Assembly (NCBI RefSeq): GCF_900218035.1
Contig: NZ_OBMR01000006.1
Coordinates: 223,554 to 287,553, forward strand
Origin: Pseudobutyrivibrio ruminis DSM 9787
Lineage (GTDB): Bacteria > Bacillota > Clostridia > Lachnospirales > Lachnospiraceae
Reading direction: 5' to 3'
Length of the DNA stretch: 64,000 bases
Program-made: the position numbers and the translations under genes
In this document: one piece after another, positions 1 through 9,053 of the stretch
Layout: every line of letters starts with the position of its first letter
Position numbering within the stretch: the first letter of the stretch is position 1
Notes under the pieces: model-generated
What the model was told of the DNA's origin: nothing
Databases searched by the model: none
Seen by the model: the letters and a program-made list of their open reading frames with translations, nothing else

Positions 1-816
1 CTCCACAGCTGCCATTCCGAATCCTTCAAACTTGGAAGGAGCTACAAGAATCTTTGTCTGGTTCATGTAGATGTATGGATTGTGCTGCATGCCGACCATT
101 ATTATATTCTCGGAAAGATTGTATTTTCCAATTAATTCAAGGCACTCACTGCCCAAATCGCCACCACCAACAATGATGGCCTTGATATCAGGATGAGTTT
201 CCTTGACCTCTTTTACAATTCTTACAAACTCGTAAGGGTTCTTGTCATCTGTGAGATATCCTACGAAAAGCAGGTCAGACTTATACTTTTCCAGCTTGTC
301 TTTTGACATCTCTGTGCCTGGCAAATATCCCTTTTCAAAAATCTTTACAGCGTTGAAAGGTGTACCAAGGACCACAGTTTTACCTGCCATCTTGTCCTTG
401 AACCAGGCTTTCTCTTCCACGATTTTGTTTGGAATAATTATCTTTGTAAAGTTCTTACATGCTCCGCCATAAATCACGGATTTAGGACCAATTTTCTGAA
501 CCCATTTTGGCACTGAATAAATGTGGCTGATGATTGGAATGGTGTCAGTCACCTTTGTGCACATGAGGCTGCAGTCATACTCATAGGCATGAATAATATC
601 TGGCTTTACCTCATCAATTGCCTCTTTGATAGCATTTTCATCAACCTTTTCAACACCGATGTATTCGATGTCATGCTCCAGCAGCTTTGTCTCAACAGAG
701 CCTGTGGCTGTGAGATACACGCTGTGAATATCTTCTGGCATGGCGTTGATTATATTAATCGCAACGTTTTCCATGCCACTATAAGTTGATGACTTAGATA
801 CATGTAAAACTTTCAT
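1..816 (-). CDS. GT4-family glycosyltransferase, C-terminus cut by window edge
   Basis: Only the first 272 codons are present and the frame is open to the window edge. The ATG at 814-816 follows a G-rich stretch that serves as a weak ribosome site. The protein starts MKVLHVSKSSTYSGMENVA, a Rossmann-type first strand of a GT-B fold, and near the edge shows APSKFEGFGMAAVE, the E-x7-E nucleotide-sugar site of GT4 enzymes, cut at its second Glu. It should transfer a sugar from a nucleotide-sugar donor to a growing surface glycan on the cytoplasmic side. The start of the protein closely resembles the GT4 at 20941-22029 (both begin with a LHV..S..YSG.ENV pattern), so the two are likely paralogues. 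It lies 29 bp downstream of another GT4 and probably shares its transcript. The donor and acceptor cannot be told from the sequence. Confidence 0.85.
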   Translation of the reverse strand, partial: MKVLHVSKSSTYSGMENVAINIINAMPEDIHSVYLTATGSVETKLLEHDIEYIGVEKVDENAIKEAIDEVKPDIIHAYEYDCSLMCTKVTDTIPIISHIYSVPKWVQKIGPKSVIYGGACKNFTKIIIPNKIVEEKAWFKDKMAGKTVVLGTPFNAVKIFEKGYLPGTEMSKDKLEKYKSDLLFVGYLTDDKNPYEFVRIVKEVKETHPDIKAIIVGGGDLGSECLELIGKYNLSENIIMVGMQHNPYIYMNQTKILVAPSKFEGFGMAAVE

Positions 817-845
817 AGTACTTCTACCCCCGCAAAAAGTTACGT

Positions 846-2012
846 TTATAGGTTACTATATATTTCTTTCATTACCGCATTTACGTGATTCTTATCGAAA
901 TTTTCCATCACGGCTACATTGTGTGAGCCCATGGCTCTGCGATCGATTTCAGCTTTGGCCATCATTCGGTCAAGTGCTGTCACAAGTGTGGACGCATCCT
1001 TGGAGTCGAAGAGATATCCACCAACGCCTTCTTCAATCAAATCAACGTTTCCGCGGATACGGCTGCAGACAACTGGCATGCCAACTGACATAGCCTCCAT
1101 CAGTGCAACAGGAAGTCCTTCCTGATGAGATGGGAACACGTAAATATCGCTGGCCGCAAATACATCTGCAACATCGCTTCTAAAGCCAAGCATCTGAATC
1201 TGTTCCTGAAGACCAAGTTCGTTAATCTTGTTCTGAAGCTCCTCAGCGATTTTGCCTCTTCCGGCAATAAGATATTTAATCTTGTAGTCTTTGCCAGCAT
1301 CCTTCATTTGCTTCAAGGCTTCAAAAACTTCCATGTGATTCTTACGCGGAATCAACTCTCCCACTGACAATAAAACAGTTGTTTCATCGTCGATGCCAAG
1401 CTCTTTTCTGATTCTTTCGCGACCGTCTGCACTGGCTACAAATTTGTTTGTATCAACGCCAGCACCTGGTACGTAAACCACTTCCTTGGCCTTAAACTTT
1501 TGAGCATTTTTATAATCTTCCTGATTGATGGTTATCAACAGGTCGGTAAATTTACTACAGTACTTTTCCACATTGTAAAACACCAACCAGTTCTTAAGTG
1601 GTGCTCCCTTGAAGAAGTGAAAGCCGTGTGCGGCATAGATAACTTTTGTGCCATAAAGCTTTCTAGCCTTTCTGCATGCCAAACGGCAAATAACTCCCCC
1701 TATTGGGGACTGGGTGTGGACAATTTCGTACTTGTTTGTTTCCACTTCATGCTTCAGCTGTTTGTAAGCCTTTGAAAGCTCTGAAATGTTGAAAATCTTT
1801 CTAAGGCTGGCTGTCTCAATCACGCGACAGCCAAGGTCATCAAGTATCTTTCTGCGAGCCTTCATAGCCTCCGGTGAAAGTGCGCTATCATCATCTGCCC
1901 AACAGCAAGCCACATCTACTGTGTAGCCAAGGTCCTGCAAAATCTTTATATTATCAATATTGAATTGAGTCACCATGTATGCAGTGTGTGCATGCATCAA
2001 AGCTTTTTTCAT
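846..2012 (-). CDS. GT4-family glycosyltransferase
   Basis: A 388-residue protein starting MKKALMHAHTAYM. I prefer this ATG to the upstream in-frame TTG at 2051 because the family usually starts just before this first beta strand. A GT-B fold is indicated by the N-terminal acceptor domain with HTQSPIGG near residue 98, the mid-protein VLLSVGELIPRKNH that opens the donor domain, and the E-x7-E site in HQEGLPVALMEAMSVGMPVV near residue 305. This resembles EpsD/EpsF-like and WcaL-like hexosyltransferases of exopolysaccharide loci. It sits between the truncated GT4 and the priming sugar transferase, in the same direction, so it likely adds an early sugar to the polyprenyl-linked repeat unit. Substrate not assignable. 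Confidence 0.9.
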   Translation of the reverse strand: MKKALMHAHTAYMVTQFNIDNIKILQDLGYTVDVACCWADDDSALSPEAMKARRKILDDLGCRVIETASLRKIFNISELSKAYKQLKHEVETNKYEIVHTQSPIGGVICRLACRKARKLYGTKVIYAAHGFHFFKGAPLKNWLVFYNVEKYCSKFTDLLITINQEDYKNAQKFKAKEVVYVPGAGVDTNKFVASADGRERIRKELGIDDETTVLLSVGELIPRKNHMEVFEALKQMKDAGKDYKIKYLIAGRGKIAEELQNKINELGLQEQIQMLGFRSDVADVFAASDIYVFPSHQEGLPVALMEAMSVGMPVVCSRIRGNVDLIEEGVGGYLFDSKDASTLVTALDRMMAKAEIDRRAMGSHNVAVMENFDKNHVNAVMKEIYSNL

Positions 2013-2113
2013 AATCCTAGTCTTTCTCTCGGATGTTACACTAACAAGCAATACACTCTCTTTCAGTCACTAAAATGTTCCTTTCAGAGAGGAATTAGCT
2101 TGTTAGTTACATC

Positions 2114-3505
2114 CTATTTATTCTTTTGATGCACATTGGCATCTACGGCTCCTTCGGCAACACCCTCTGTGGCATCCTTTGTAAAGATTACACGAAGGGT
2201 CATAAGGATGAGCTGGATGTCCAAAAATACTGAACATTTTTCAACGTAAATCATATCAAGCTTAAGCTTGTCGTAGGATGTGGTATTGTATTTTCCATAT
2301 ACCTGAGCATAGCCTGTAAGACCAGCTTTTACGTGTGTACGGAAGGCAAATTCAGGCACATCCTTGATGTATTCTGCAATGATTTCTGGACGTTCTGGAC
2401 GGGGACCAACAACTGACATCTCACCTTTGAGGATGTTGAAGAACTGTGGAAGCTCATCAATACGAGTAGCTCTGATAAAATGTCCAATTGGAGTGATTCT
2501 ATCGTCGTTTTCGCTGGCAAGACGTGCCTTTCCATCCTTTTCTGCGTCAATAATCATTGAACGGAACTTCATGATTTTGTATTCTTTTCCACCAATAGTG
2601 CAGCGAGTCTGTTTATAAAAGACTGGGCCGCCGTCGTAATTGTGGATAAGTATAGCTGTCACAAGCATAACTGGTGAAGAAAGAATGATTCCGACAAGGG
2701 AAATAAAAATATCACCAAGACGCTTAAGTGTAGCTGAAATGCCATCCATTCCAACATTCTTGCAAAGGTAAAGAGGTGTATCGAAAAGGTTAACCTCCTC
2801 AGCGCCCTTGATAAGGATGTCTGAAATCTTTGGTGTGAAATATACACGCTTATCTGTTGCAAAGCAGGCCTTTACAATGTCGTTTCGGATTTCCGATGGA
2901 ACATCGTTTACAAGAACTGCATCGTAGTTTTCAAGCTCGCGAATGATCTTATCAAGTGGCTCCATGCAACTCATTTCACCAGTAATACGATATTTATCTG
3001 CACGACGATTCATCTTACGAACCAGGTCGTTCTGATAATCACCATAGATATTTAGAATTGTGAATGGTGGGAACACTGCTCTATAAAGCTTTGTGCTGAC
3101 ATATGTGATAACAAGCACCGCTACAGCATCTGCAATTGTAAGCACGATGATGTATGCCAATGTCATCCACATCAACTGCTTGATACGTGTCATCAAAATT
3201 ACGATGATGAATTCAAGCATGTTTACAAGTCCCATGGCGATAGCCTGAGACATTGTAAGGATTGATATTCTTCCACTTCCGATATTGAAGCCTTTGAATG
3301 TGTTAATCATGAGAACTGTCAAAACCACATAAAGGCCAATCATTAAATAGTTACCGATACTCAAGAATCGCTGTGACATAAGCATCTGTAAACGCATATA
3401 CCACATAACGCCAAAGAGCGTGGCTAGTACTGCGACTAAAACCACGCTACTTACGAAGCGAAACATTCTTTTGCCAGTTTCTATATTTCTTACGTTATGA
3501 TTCAT
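2114..3505 (-). CDS. Polyprenyl-phosphate sugar-1-phosphate transferase (priming enzyme)
   Basis: 463 residues. Four hydrophobic segments (about 14-37, 47-62, 80-103, 108-134) precede a cytoplasmic CoA-binding-like region, then a membrane-re-entrant helix near 270-292 and the bacterial sugar transferase catalytic domain to about 450. Visible family motifs are YKIMKFRSM, DELPQFFNILKGEMS and VGPRPERPE. Enzymes of this WbaP/EpsE type transfer a hexose-1-phosphate to undecaprenyl phosphate and so start assembly of a capsule or exopolysaccharide unit. The ATG is preceded by AGGAG four bases upstream, and the gap to the GH25 gene is 10 bp, so both are in one operon. Which sugar is primed (glucose, galactose or an N-acetyl sugar) cannot be read from the motifs. 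Confidence 0.93.
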   Translation of the reverse strand: MNHNVRNIETGKRMFRFVSSVVLVAVLATLFGVMWYMRLQMLMSQRFLSIGNYLMIGLYVVLTVLMINTFKGFNIGSGRISILTMSQAIAMGLVNMLEFIIVILMTRIKQLMWMTLAYIIVLTIADAVAVLVITYVSTKLYRAVFPPFTILNIYGDYQNDLVRKMNRRADKYRITGEMSCMEPLDKIIRELENYDAVLVNDVPSEIRNDIVKACFATDKRVYFTPKISDILIKGAEEVNLFDTPLYLCKNVGMDGISATLKRLGDIFISLVGIILSSPVMLVTAILIHNYDGGPVFYKQTRCTIGGKEYKIMKFRSMIIDAEKDGKARLASENDDRITPIGHFIRATRIDELPQFFNILKGEMSVVGPRPERPEIIAEYIKDVPEFAFRTHVKAGLTGYAQVYGKYNTTSYDKLKLDMIYVEKCSVFLDIQLILMTLRVIFTKDATEGVAEGAVDANVHQKNK

Positions 3506-3515
3506 AATACTCCTA

Positions 3516-6371
3516 CTAGAAACTCTTATTCATGTCTACATATCCTTTGATACCTGGAACCGAACCCTTGCTTGAGTACTGCCAGATATTCTTTCTGCCA
3601 GAATATGTACATTGTGTATTGTATTGTGCAATCCATACGCTACATGAGCCTGGAATTGAATTTGCATCCATTAGGCTAACCATCCAGTTCTTACTGCAGT
3701 AGACACCTGCTTTATAGCCAGATGACTGAACTGTTGAAACGAATGCGTTAAGAATTGCCATTCGCTGAGCTGTTGAAAGTGAGCCCTGTCCACGTACCTT
3801 ATCCTCCATATCAATGAAGATTGGGTATGAACATCCGCCTGCCTTCTGAGCCATAGCTACTGCCATTGATGCTTCCTGAACAGCCTCTGCCTCGTTGAGA
3901 GCAGTTGAGTAAATGTAAACACCTACGCTTACTCCATTTGCTTTTGCTCCAGACATATTCTTGTAGAAATATGGATCCTCGTGGAGCTGTCCATCATACA
4001 TTCCTCTGTATCCGCAACGAATGATAGCAAATGAAACTGCTGACTTAGCCTGTGACCAGTCGATGTTTGTCTGATACTTAGAAACATCAATACCTGTTCC
4101 CTTGTTTGCTAAAACGCCATCTGTTCCGAAATCGTAGCTAACACCCTGGATTACCTGAGTGCCTGTTACCTTATTACCGTTCTTGTCGAAGTAGAATGTA
4201 TTTCCATCAATTGACTGCCAACCATAGTATGTATAGCTAGCTTCTTTGTAATAGAACTTTTTGCCTTTTTCGTAATCAGCTGCAGTTGCTTCTTTTGTAC
4301 ACTGCTCATCAACATAGAGCTGGTTGCCAGCTGCATCCTTAAGCTTTTCTGTTGAATCACCTTTGCTTGTTCCAAATCCGGATACTGAATAAGTAACTGA
4401 TAAAGTATTATCTGTAACTCCATCAGAGAATTTTGCTACACCTTTAAGTGTATAATCACCATCTTTAGTAGCCTTAAATGTACCCTTTCCACTTGTCAAA
4501 GTAACTGCTGTTCCATTAACTGTAACTGAATTAACATTAGCTGAAGCTACAATTGTGAATGTACCAGCAGAGTAACTCATATCAAGAGATGCTTCTTCTT
4601 TTGTTGTGGAAGTTGTTGTTTTCTTGTATGTAAATGTAACAGTTACATCACTTGTACCAACTTTCCCCTCTACAGGCGTTTTTGAAGTCAATGTATAGCC
4701 ATTGATAGTTGGAGCTTCATACTTATATGATGCACCTTCTTCTTTTGTTTCTGTGATTGCATTGTATCCAGAAATTGCATTTCCTGATTCATCTACATAC
4801 TTAACGGTTATAGTATGTGTTTTTGGAGTTACCGGAGTTTGCTCTTGTACGTCTTTAGTATACTTGAATGTTATTGTAACATCTGCAGTAACTACGCCGG
4901 ATGTCTCTCCTGATACAGATGAGTATGTATAACCATCTATCTTTGGAGCACTGACCGAATAGCTTGCGCCCTCTTCCTTAGTCTCTACAGAAGCACCTTG
5001 AATGCTTTTTCCGTCGGTATCAACATAATTAACTGTAACAGTGTAAGTCTTTTTTTGCTCGGACTGATTATCTTTATTTGCTTTATCAGTTCCTGACGAA
5101 TTATTCTGTTCTGTATCATCAACTGTAGCAACCTGCATAGCTTTTGTCATAACAGCATCATAATAATCAAGTTTATTTGCTGCAGCGACAAAACCTTTTG
5201 TCTTCAGATAACGGGATGTTGATTTGATTACATCGTGTGTTACCTTCTTTACTCCACCTGTTTTTTCAGTTGCTTTACTTCCATTTGTTGTATTCTTTGG
5301 TGCAACTGCTTCAGCTTGCTTTACCTGGCCTGAACCATTTTCTACTTTCTTTGATTCTACAAACTCTACTGTATCTGTGAGCTTGTTCTCTACAGGTACA
5401 TCAGCTGCGGCAGCTTTCTGTCCATCTTCAGAAGCCACATCCTTCTTAATCTGTTTTGTGATTTCCTTCTGAACCTTGAACTCTACCTTGTCCTTTACAT
5501 TAGCCGCAATATTGTATGTTGCTGGCTCATAACTAACTTCTGTGTCTAAGTCGTTTACTAAGCAAAGTACATAGTCACCAGGCTCCATGTCTGTCTGAGT
5601 GATTACACCATCCATATCATCGTCCGTATAGACGGTGCCCTCTGCTTCATTAACAGCTACTGTATATGCCTGAACAGCGGTCTCTTTATCAAGATACAAA
5701 AGATATAGTGGATCTGTGCTGATATCTCCTGTCTGTGTCTCAACCACATCACCGTTTTCATCTGTTACAGTGACTGCTGCATTTCTATCCTGAAGAACCT
5801 GCATCACCTGGAATGAGTTATTAGGTATATTCAATGTAGCCTCATTACTAGCGGCCTGTTGGCCTGTTTCTTCAGATTTTTCCTCATCCTTAGAGAAGTC
5901 TATTTCCTCTCCATCTGTAGGAAGTTCTTCGCCTTCTCCTGTGCTTTCTTCTTTATCCTCAGTAGAAAAATCATAGTCTTTTGTATATTCAGCAATCTGA
6001 GCATCAATGTCCTTGATAGCATCTACATAAGATTGAAGTCCATCAGCGTTTTCTTCTGTTATAAGCTTTACATTAAAAGGAATTCCTGTGATAGGATTAT
6101 CATTTTCATCTGAGATGTAAATTGTCAAATCCTTCTCTAATGATTCACTTGTAATTTTTACATTAACAAATTCTGGGATATAGACATCGTTGTTGGACGC
6201 TTCCTCTGTGACCTCTACAACCTCAACTGGCTCCTCATCTTCAGATACCAAATTGTAAATGCCATATCCACCAGCCCCTGCCGCTGTAACACCAACAGCA
6301 CTGGCAACAGCAATACTTGCTGCTTTATGCGATGCTATAAAGAGTTTTACACTCTCCCATATTTCTTCCAT
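3516..6371 (-). CDS. Secreted multidomain GH25 muramidase with MucBP repeats
   Basis: 951 residues from the ATG at 6369-6371, which has GGGAG eight bases upstream; a longer frame uses a TTG and is less likely. A single membrane segment at about 16-38 acts as signal-anchor. A long acidic and Thr/Lys-rich region follows. Two MucBP-type domains (YTVTVNYVDTDGK near 437-505 and THTITVKYVDESG near 517-587) come next, then a beta-rich segment, then a short Trp/Tyr/Gly repeat (YYGWQSIDGNTFYFDKNGNK near 714) like choline-binding or glucan-binding repeats. The C-terminal 195 residues are a GH25 lysozyme domain: GIDVSKYQ.NIDW, FAIIRCGYRG, GVYIYS, FIDMED and a final WQYSS. It should cut the MurNAc-GlcNAc bond of peptidoglycan outside the cell. 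Its place between rfbC and the priming transferase suggests wall remodelling coupled to polymer attachment or export; that is inference. Confidence 0.9.
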   Translation of the reverse strand: MEEIWESVKLFIASHKAASIAVASAVGVTAAGAGGYGIYNLVSEDEEPVEVVEVTEEASNNDVYIPEFVNVKITSESLEKDLTIYISDENDNPITGIPFNVKLITEENADGLQSYVDAIKDIDAQIAEYTKDYDFSTEDKEESTGEGEELPTDGEEIDFSKDEEKSEETGQQAASNEATLNIPNNSFQVMQVLQDRNAAVTVTDENGDVVETQTGDISTDPLYLLYLDKETAVQAYTVAVNEAEGTVYTDDDMDGVITQTDMEPGDYVLCLVNDLDTEVSYEPATYNIAANVKDKVEFKVQKEITKQIKKDVASEDGQKAAAADVPVENKLTDTVEFVESKKVENGSGQVKQAEAVAPKNTTNGSKATEKTGGVKKVTHDVIKSTSRYLKTKGFVAAANKLDYYDAVMTKAMQVATVDDTEQNNSSGTDKANKDNQSEQKKTYTVTVNYVDTDGKSIQGASVETKEEGASYSVSAPKIDGYTYSSVSGETSGVVTADVTITFKYTKDVQEQTPVTPKTHTITVKYVDESGNAISGYNAITETKEEGASYKYEAPTINGYTLTSKTPVEGKVGTSDVTVTFTYKKTTTSTTKEEASLDMSYSAGTFTIVASANVNSVTVNGTAVTLTSGKGTFKATKDGDYTLKGVAKFSDGVTDNTLSVTYSVSGFGTSKGDSTEKLKDAAGNQLYVDEQCTKEATAADYEKGKKFYYKEASYTYYGWQSIDGNTFYFDKNGNKVTGTQVIQGVSYDFGTDGVLANKGTGIDVSKYQTNIDWSQAKSAVSFAIIRCGYRGMYDGQLHEDPYFYKNMSGAKANGVSVGVYIYSTALNEAEAVQEASMAVAMAQKAGGCSYPIFIDMEDKVRGQGSLSTAQRMAILNAFVSTVQSSGYKAGVYCSKNWMVSLMDANSIPGSCSVWIAQYNTQCTYSGRKNIWQYSSKGSVPGIKGYVDMNKSF

Positions 6372-6392
6372 TTTATTATCTCCCAATAAAAT

Positions 6393-6974
6393 CTATGCGT
6401 TAATATTTCTCTCTGCGCAGTAATCCTTAAATGATGCGTTTACCTTATCTTTGTCTGAAAGGATTAAATCTGCCTCAGTCATCCCCTCTGGGATTGGCCA
6501 CTGAACAGCGATATCTGGATCGTTGTACATAAGTCCGCCCTCATCGTTTGGATGATAGAAATCAGTAACCTTGTAGCAGAACTCTGCATAGTCACTGACT
6601 ACTAAGAATCCATGAGCAAATCCCTTTGGAATCATGAACTGCTTTTTGTTCTCCTCTGAAAGAAGAATTCCATAGTGCTTTCCAAATGTAGCTGATCCCT
6701 GGCGGAGGTCAACTGCTACATCATAAACTTCACCTTTGATTACACGAACAAGCTTGTCCTGTGGGAAGTTCTTCTGGAAATGAAGACCACGAAGTACGCC
6801 TTTCTTGCTTGCAGACTGATTGTCCTGTACGAATACATAATCAAGTCCTTCAGCCTTCATATCATTTTCGTTGTATGTCTCCATAAAGTATCCGCGCTCA
6901 TCACCAAAAACCTTAGGAGTGATGACGCAGAGTCCCTCAATACCATTTACATTCTTTTCAACTGTAATTGCCAT
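6393..6974 (-). CDS. rfbC: dTDP-4-dehydrorhamnose 3,5-epimerase
   Basis: 193 residues, the usual length. RmlC cupin features include YNENDM near residue 33, the DNQSASKKGVLRGLHFQ block with the catalytic His of RGLHFQ near 70, VYDVAVDLRQGS, and the FAHGFLV segment near 118. It epimerises C3 and C5 of dTDP-4-keto-6-deoxyglucose, the third step to dTDP-L-rhamnose. The upstream ribosome site is weak (AAAGAG at a distance), unlike the strong sites of rfbA and rfbB. It lies between rfbA and the GH25 gene on the same strand. Confidence 0.96.
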   Translation of the reverse strand: MAITVEKNVNGIEGLCVITPKVFGDERGYFMETYNENDMKAEGLDYVFVQDNQSASKKGVLRGLHFQKNFPQDKLVRVIKGEVYDVAVDLRQGSATFGKHYGILLSEENKKQFMIPKGFAHGFLVVSDYAEFCYKVTDFYHPNDEGGLMYNDPDIAVQWPIPEGMTEADLILSDKDKVNASFKDYCAERNINA

Positions 6975-7027
6975 TTTCTTTATCTATACTCTTTCTAATT
7001 TTTTGCTTGATAGTTACAAGCTAGTCT

Positions 7028-7906
7028 TTATAAACCATTGCTAACGTCTACCAAATATTTACCGTACTCTGTCTTCATGAGTGGCTCAGCAAGCTTAAGA
7101 AGCTGCTCCTTGTTGATGAAGCCACGCTTGAATGCGATTTCCTCGATGCATGATACATACATACCCTGGCGCTTCTGGAATGTGCTGACGAACTCAGCAG
7201 CTGCAAGAAGCATGTCGTGGTTTCCTGTATCAAGCCATGCAAATCCACGACCAAGTGTCTCAACGTGAAGATTGCCACGATTTAAGTATTCGTTGTTAAC
7301 AGCTGTGATTTCAAGCTCACCACGTGCTGATGGCTTGATTGTCTTTGCGATTTCTACAACTGAGTTGTCATAGAAGTAAAGACCTGGAACTGCGTAGTTG
7401 CTCTTTGGCTGAGCTGGCTTTTCCTCGATAGAAATAGCTACGCCGTTCTCATCGAACTCAACAACGCCATACTCTCTTGGGTCACGAACATAGTAACCAA
7501 AGATTGTTGCGCCTGGCTCTGTCTCTGTACGGTGTGCTGCTGTCTGAAGTACTCTAGAGAATGACTGGCCATAGAAAATATTATCGCCAAGTACAAGAGC
7601 TACGGCATCTTTACCGATGAAATCTGCACCGATGATAAATGCCTCAGCAAGTCCGTTAGGCTGCTCCTGAACGGCATACTGAATATCCATACCAAGCTGA
7701 CTACCATCGCCGAGAAGCTCTTCGAATACTGGAAGATCTCTTGGTGTAGAGATGATAAGTACTTCACGAATGCCTGCAAGCATAAGTGTAGACAATGGAT
7801 AATAAATCATTGGCTTATCATAAATAGGCATAATCTGCTTAGAAATAGCTTTTGTAAGTGGGTAAAGGCGTGTGCCTGAACCGCCTGCAAGAATAATTCC
7901 TTTCAT
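7028..7906 (-). CDS. rfbA: Glucose-1-phosphate thymidylyltransferase
   Basis: 292 residues, typical of RmlA. The N-terminus has the nucleotidyltransferase signature [17 protein letters not shown] and [23 protein letters not shown] near residue 110 carries the metal-binding Asp, and [10 protein letters not shown] and [10 protein letters not shown] follow. It makes dTDP-glucose from dTTP and glucose-1-phosphate, the first step of dTDP-rhamnose synthesis. The start codon directly abuts the glf stop codon, and its GGAGGAG ribosome site lies inside the end of glf, which indicates coupled translation within one operon. Confidence 0.97.
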   Translation of the reverse strand: MKGIILAGGSGTRLYPLTKAISKQIMPIYDKPMIYYPLSTLMLAGIREVLIISTPRDLPVFEELLGDGSQLGMDIQYAVQEQPNGLAEAFIIGADFIGKDAVALVLGDNIFYGQSFSRVLQTAAHRTETEPGATIFGYYVRDPREYGVVEFDENGVAISIEEKPAQPKSNYAVPGLYFYDNSVVEIAKTIKPSARGELEITAVNNEYLNRGNLHVETLGRGFAWLDTGNHDMLLAAAEFVSTFQKRQGMYVSCIEEIAFKRGFINKEQLLKLAEPLMKTEYGKYLVDVSNGL

Positions 7907-9052
7907 TTAAAACTCCTCCTTTACGCAATCCAATGCAGCCATTACCACCTTGTCCATGTCATAGTATTTGTACTGACCAAGACGGCCTCCAAAGATAACG
8001 CCTGATTCGCTTGATGCAAGCTTTGCGTAGTCTTCGTAAACTGCATTATTCTTATCGTTATTTACTGGGTAATAAGGCTCAACGCCTGGCTGCCACTCAC
8101 TTGAGTATTCCTTTGAAATGATTGTGGTAGGCTGTGTACCGAACTCAAAGTGCTTGTGCTCGATGATACGAGTGTATGGCACATCGGCTGCAGTGTAGTT
8201 TACAACTGCATTGCCCTGGTAGTTGTCACAATCGATTTTTTCTGTCTCAAATCGAACTGAGCGATATTCCAAATCGCCATAGCAGCTATTGTAATACTCA
8301 TCAATCTGGCCTGTGAAAACAAGCTTATTCCAAGAAACCTGGCTACCGTCGTTGAGAGTTCCCTCTGTAGACTTTGGTGCGTTTTCAACGCCGCCAACCA
8401 TGTCGAAGAAATCCTGCTCGAGCACAACATCTGCGCCCTGAAGCATCTTCTCAACAATCTGTGTGTAGCCTCCCATTGGGATTCCCTGGAATCTATCGTT
8501 AAAGTAGTTATTGTCGTATGTAAATCTAAGTGGCAATCTCTTGATGATGAAAGCTGGAAGCTCGTCACATGGACGTCCCCACTGCTTCTGTGTGTAGCCC
8601 TTTATGAGCTTTTCGTATACATCTGTTCCAACAAGAGAAAGTGCCTGCTCTTCCAAATTCTTTGGCTCTGTAATGTTAAGCTCCTTGATCTGATCAGCAA
8701 TCTTGGCCTTTGCCTCTGAAGGAGTCTTGATGCCCCACATCTTTGAGAATGTGTTCATGTTGAATGGAAGATTGTAAAGCTCGTCGCCATAAACGGCAAC
8801 TGGGGAATTGATGTAGTTGTTGAACTCAGCGAACTGGTTCATGTATTCCCAAATCTTTTTGTCGCTAGTGTGGAAGATATGTGCGCCATAAACGTGCACA
8901 TTGATTCCATCTTCTTCTTTTGTATAAATATTTCCGGCTATGTGAGATCTCTTATCAATTACAAGAACTGATTTACCTCTCTTCATAGCTTCGTAGGCGA
9001 AGGTTGCACCAAACAACCCTGCGCCTACTACTAAATAATCATATTTTTTCAT
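7907..9052 (-). CDS. glf: UDP-galactopyranose mutase
   Basis: 381 residues from MKKYDYLVVGAGLFGATFA; a longer in-frame start is possible but would reach far into rfbB. The N-terminal dinucleotide-binding motif GAGLFGATFAYE binds FAD, GNIYT and HVYGAHIFHT are characteristic, and the C-terminus has FGGRLGQYKYYDMD. The enzyme interconverts UDP-galactopyranose and UDP-galactofuranose with reduced flavin. It is placed between rfbB and rfbA, overlapped closely by neither, and abuts rfbA. Together with the four rhamnose genes this implies a surface polymer with both rhamnose and galactofuranose. Confidence 0.97.
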   Translation of the reverse strand: MKKYDYLVVGAGLFGATFAYEAMKRGKSVLVIDKRSHIAGNIYTKEEDGINVHVYGAHIFHTSDKKIWEYMNQFAEFNNYINSPVAVYGDELYNLPFNMNTFSKMWGIKTPSEAKAKIADQIKELNITEPKNLEEQALSLVGTDVYEKLIKGYTQKQWGRPCDELPAFIIKRLPLRFTYDNNYFNDRFQGIPMGGYTQIVEKMLQGADVVLEQDFFDMVGGVENAPKSTEGTLNDGSQVSWNKLVFTGQIDEYYNSCYGDLEYRSVRFETEKIDCDNYQGNAVVNYTAADVPYTRIIEHKHFEFGTQPTTIISKEYSSEWQPGVEPYYPVNNDKNNAVYEDYAKLASSESGVIFGGRLGQYKYYDMDKVVMAALDCVKEEF

Positions 9053-9053
9053 A

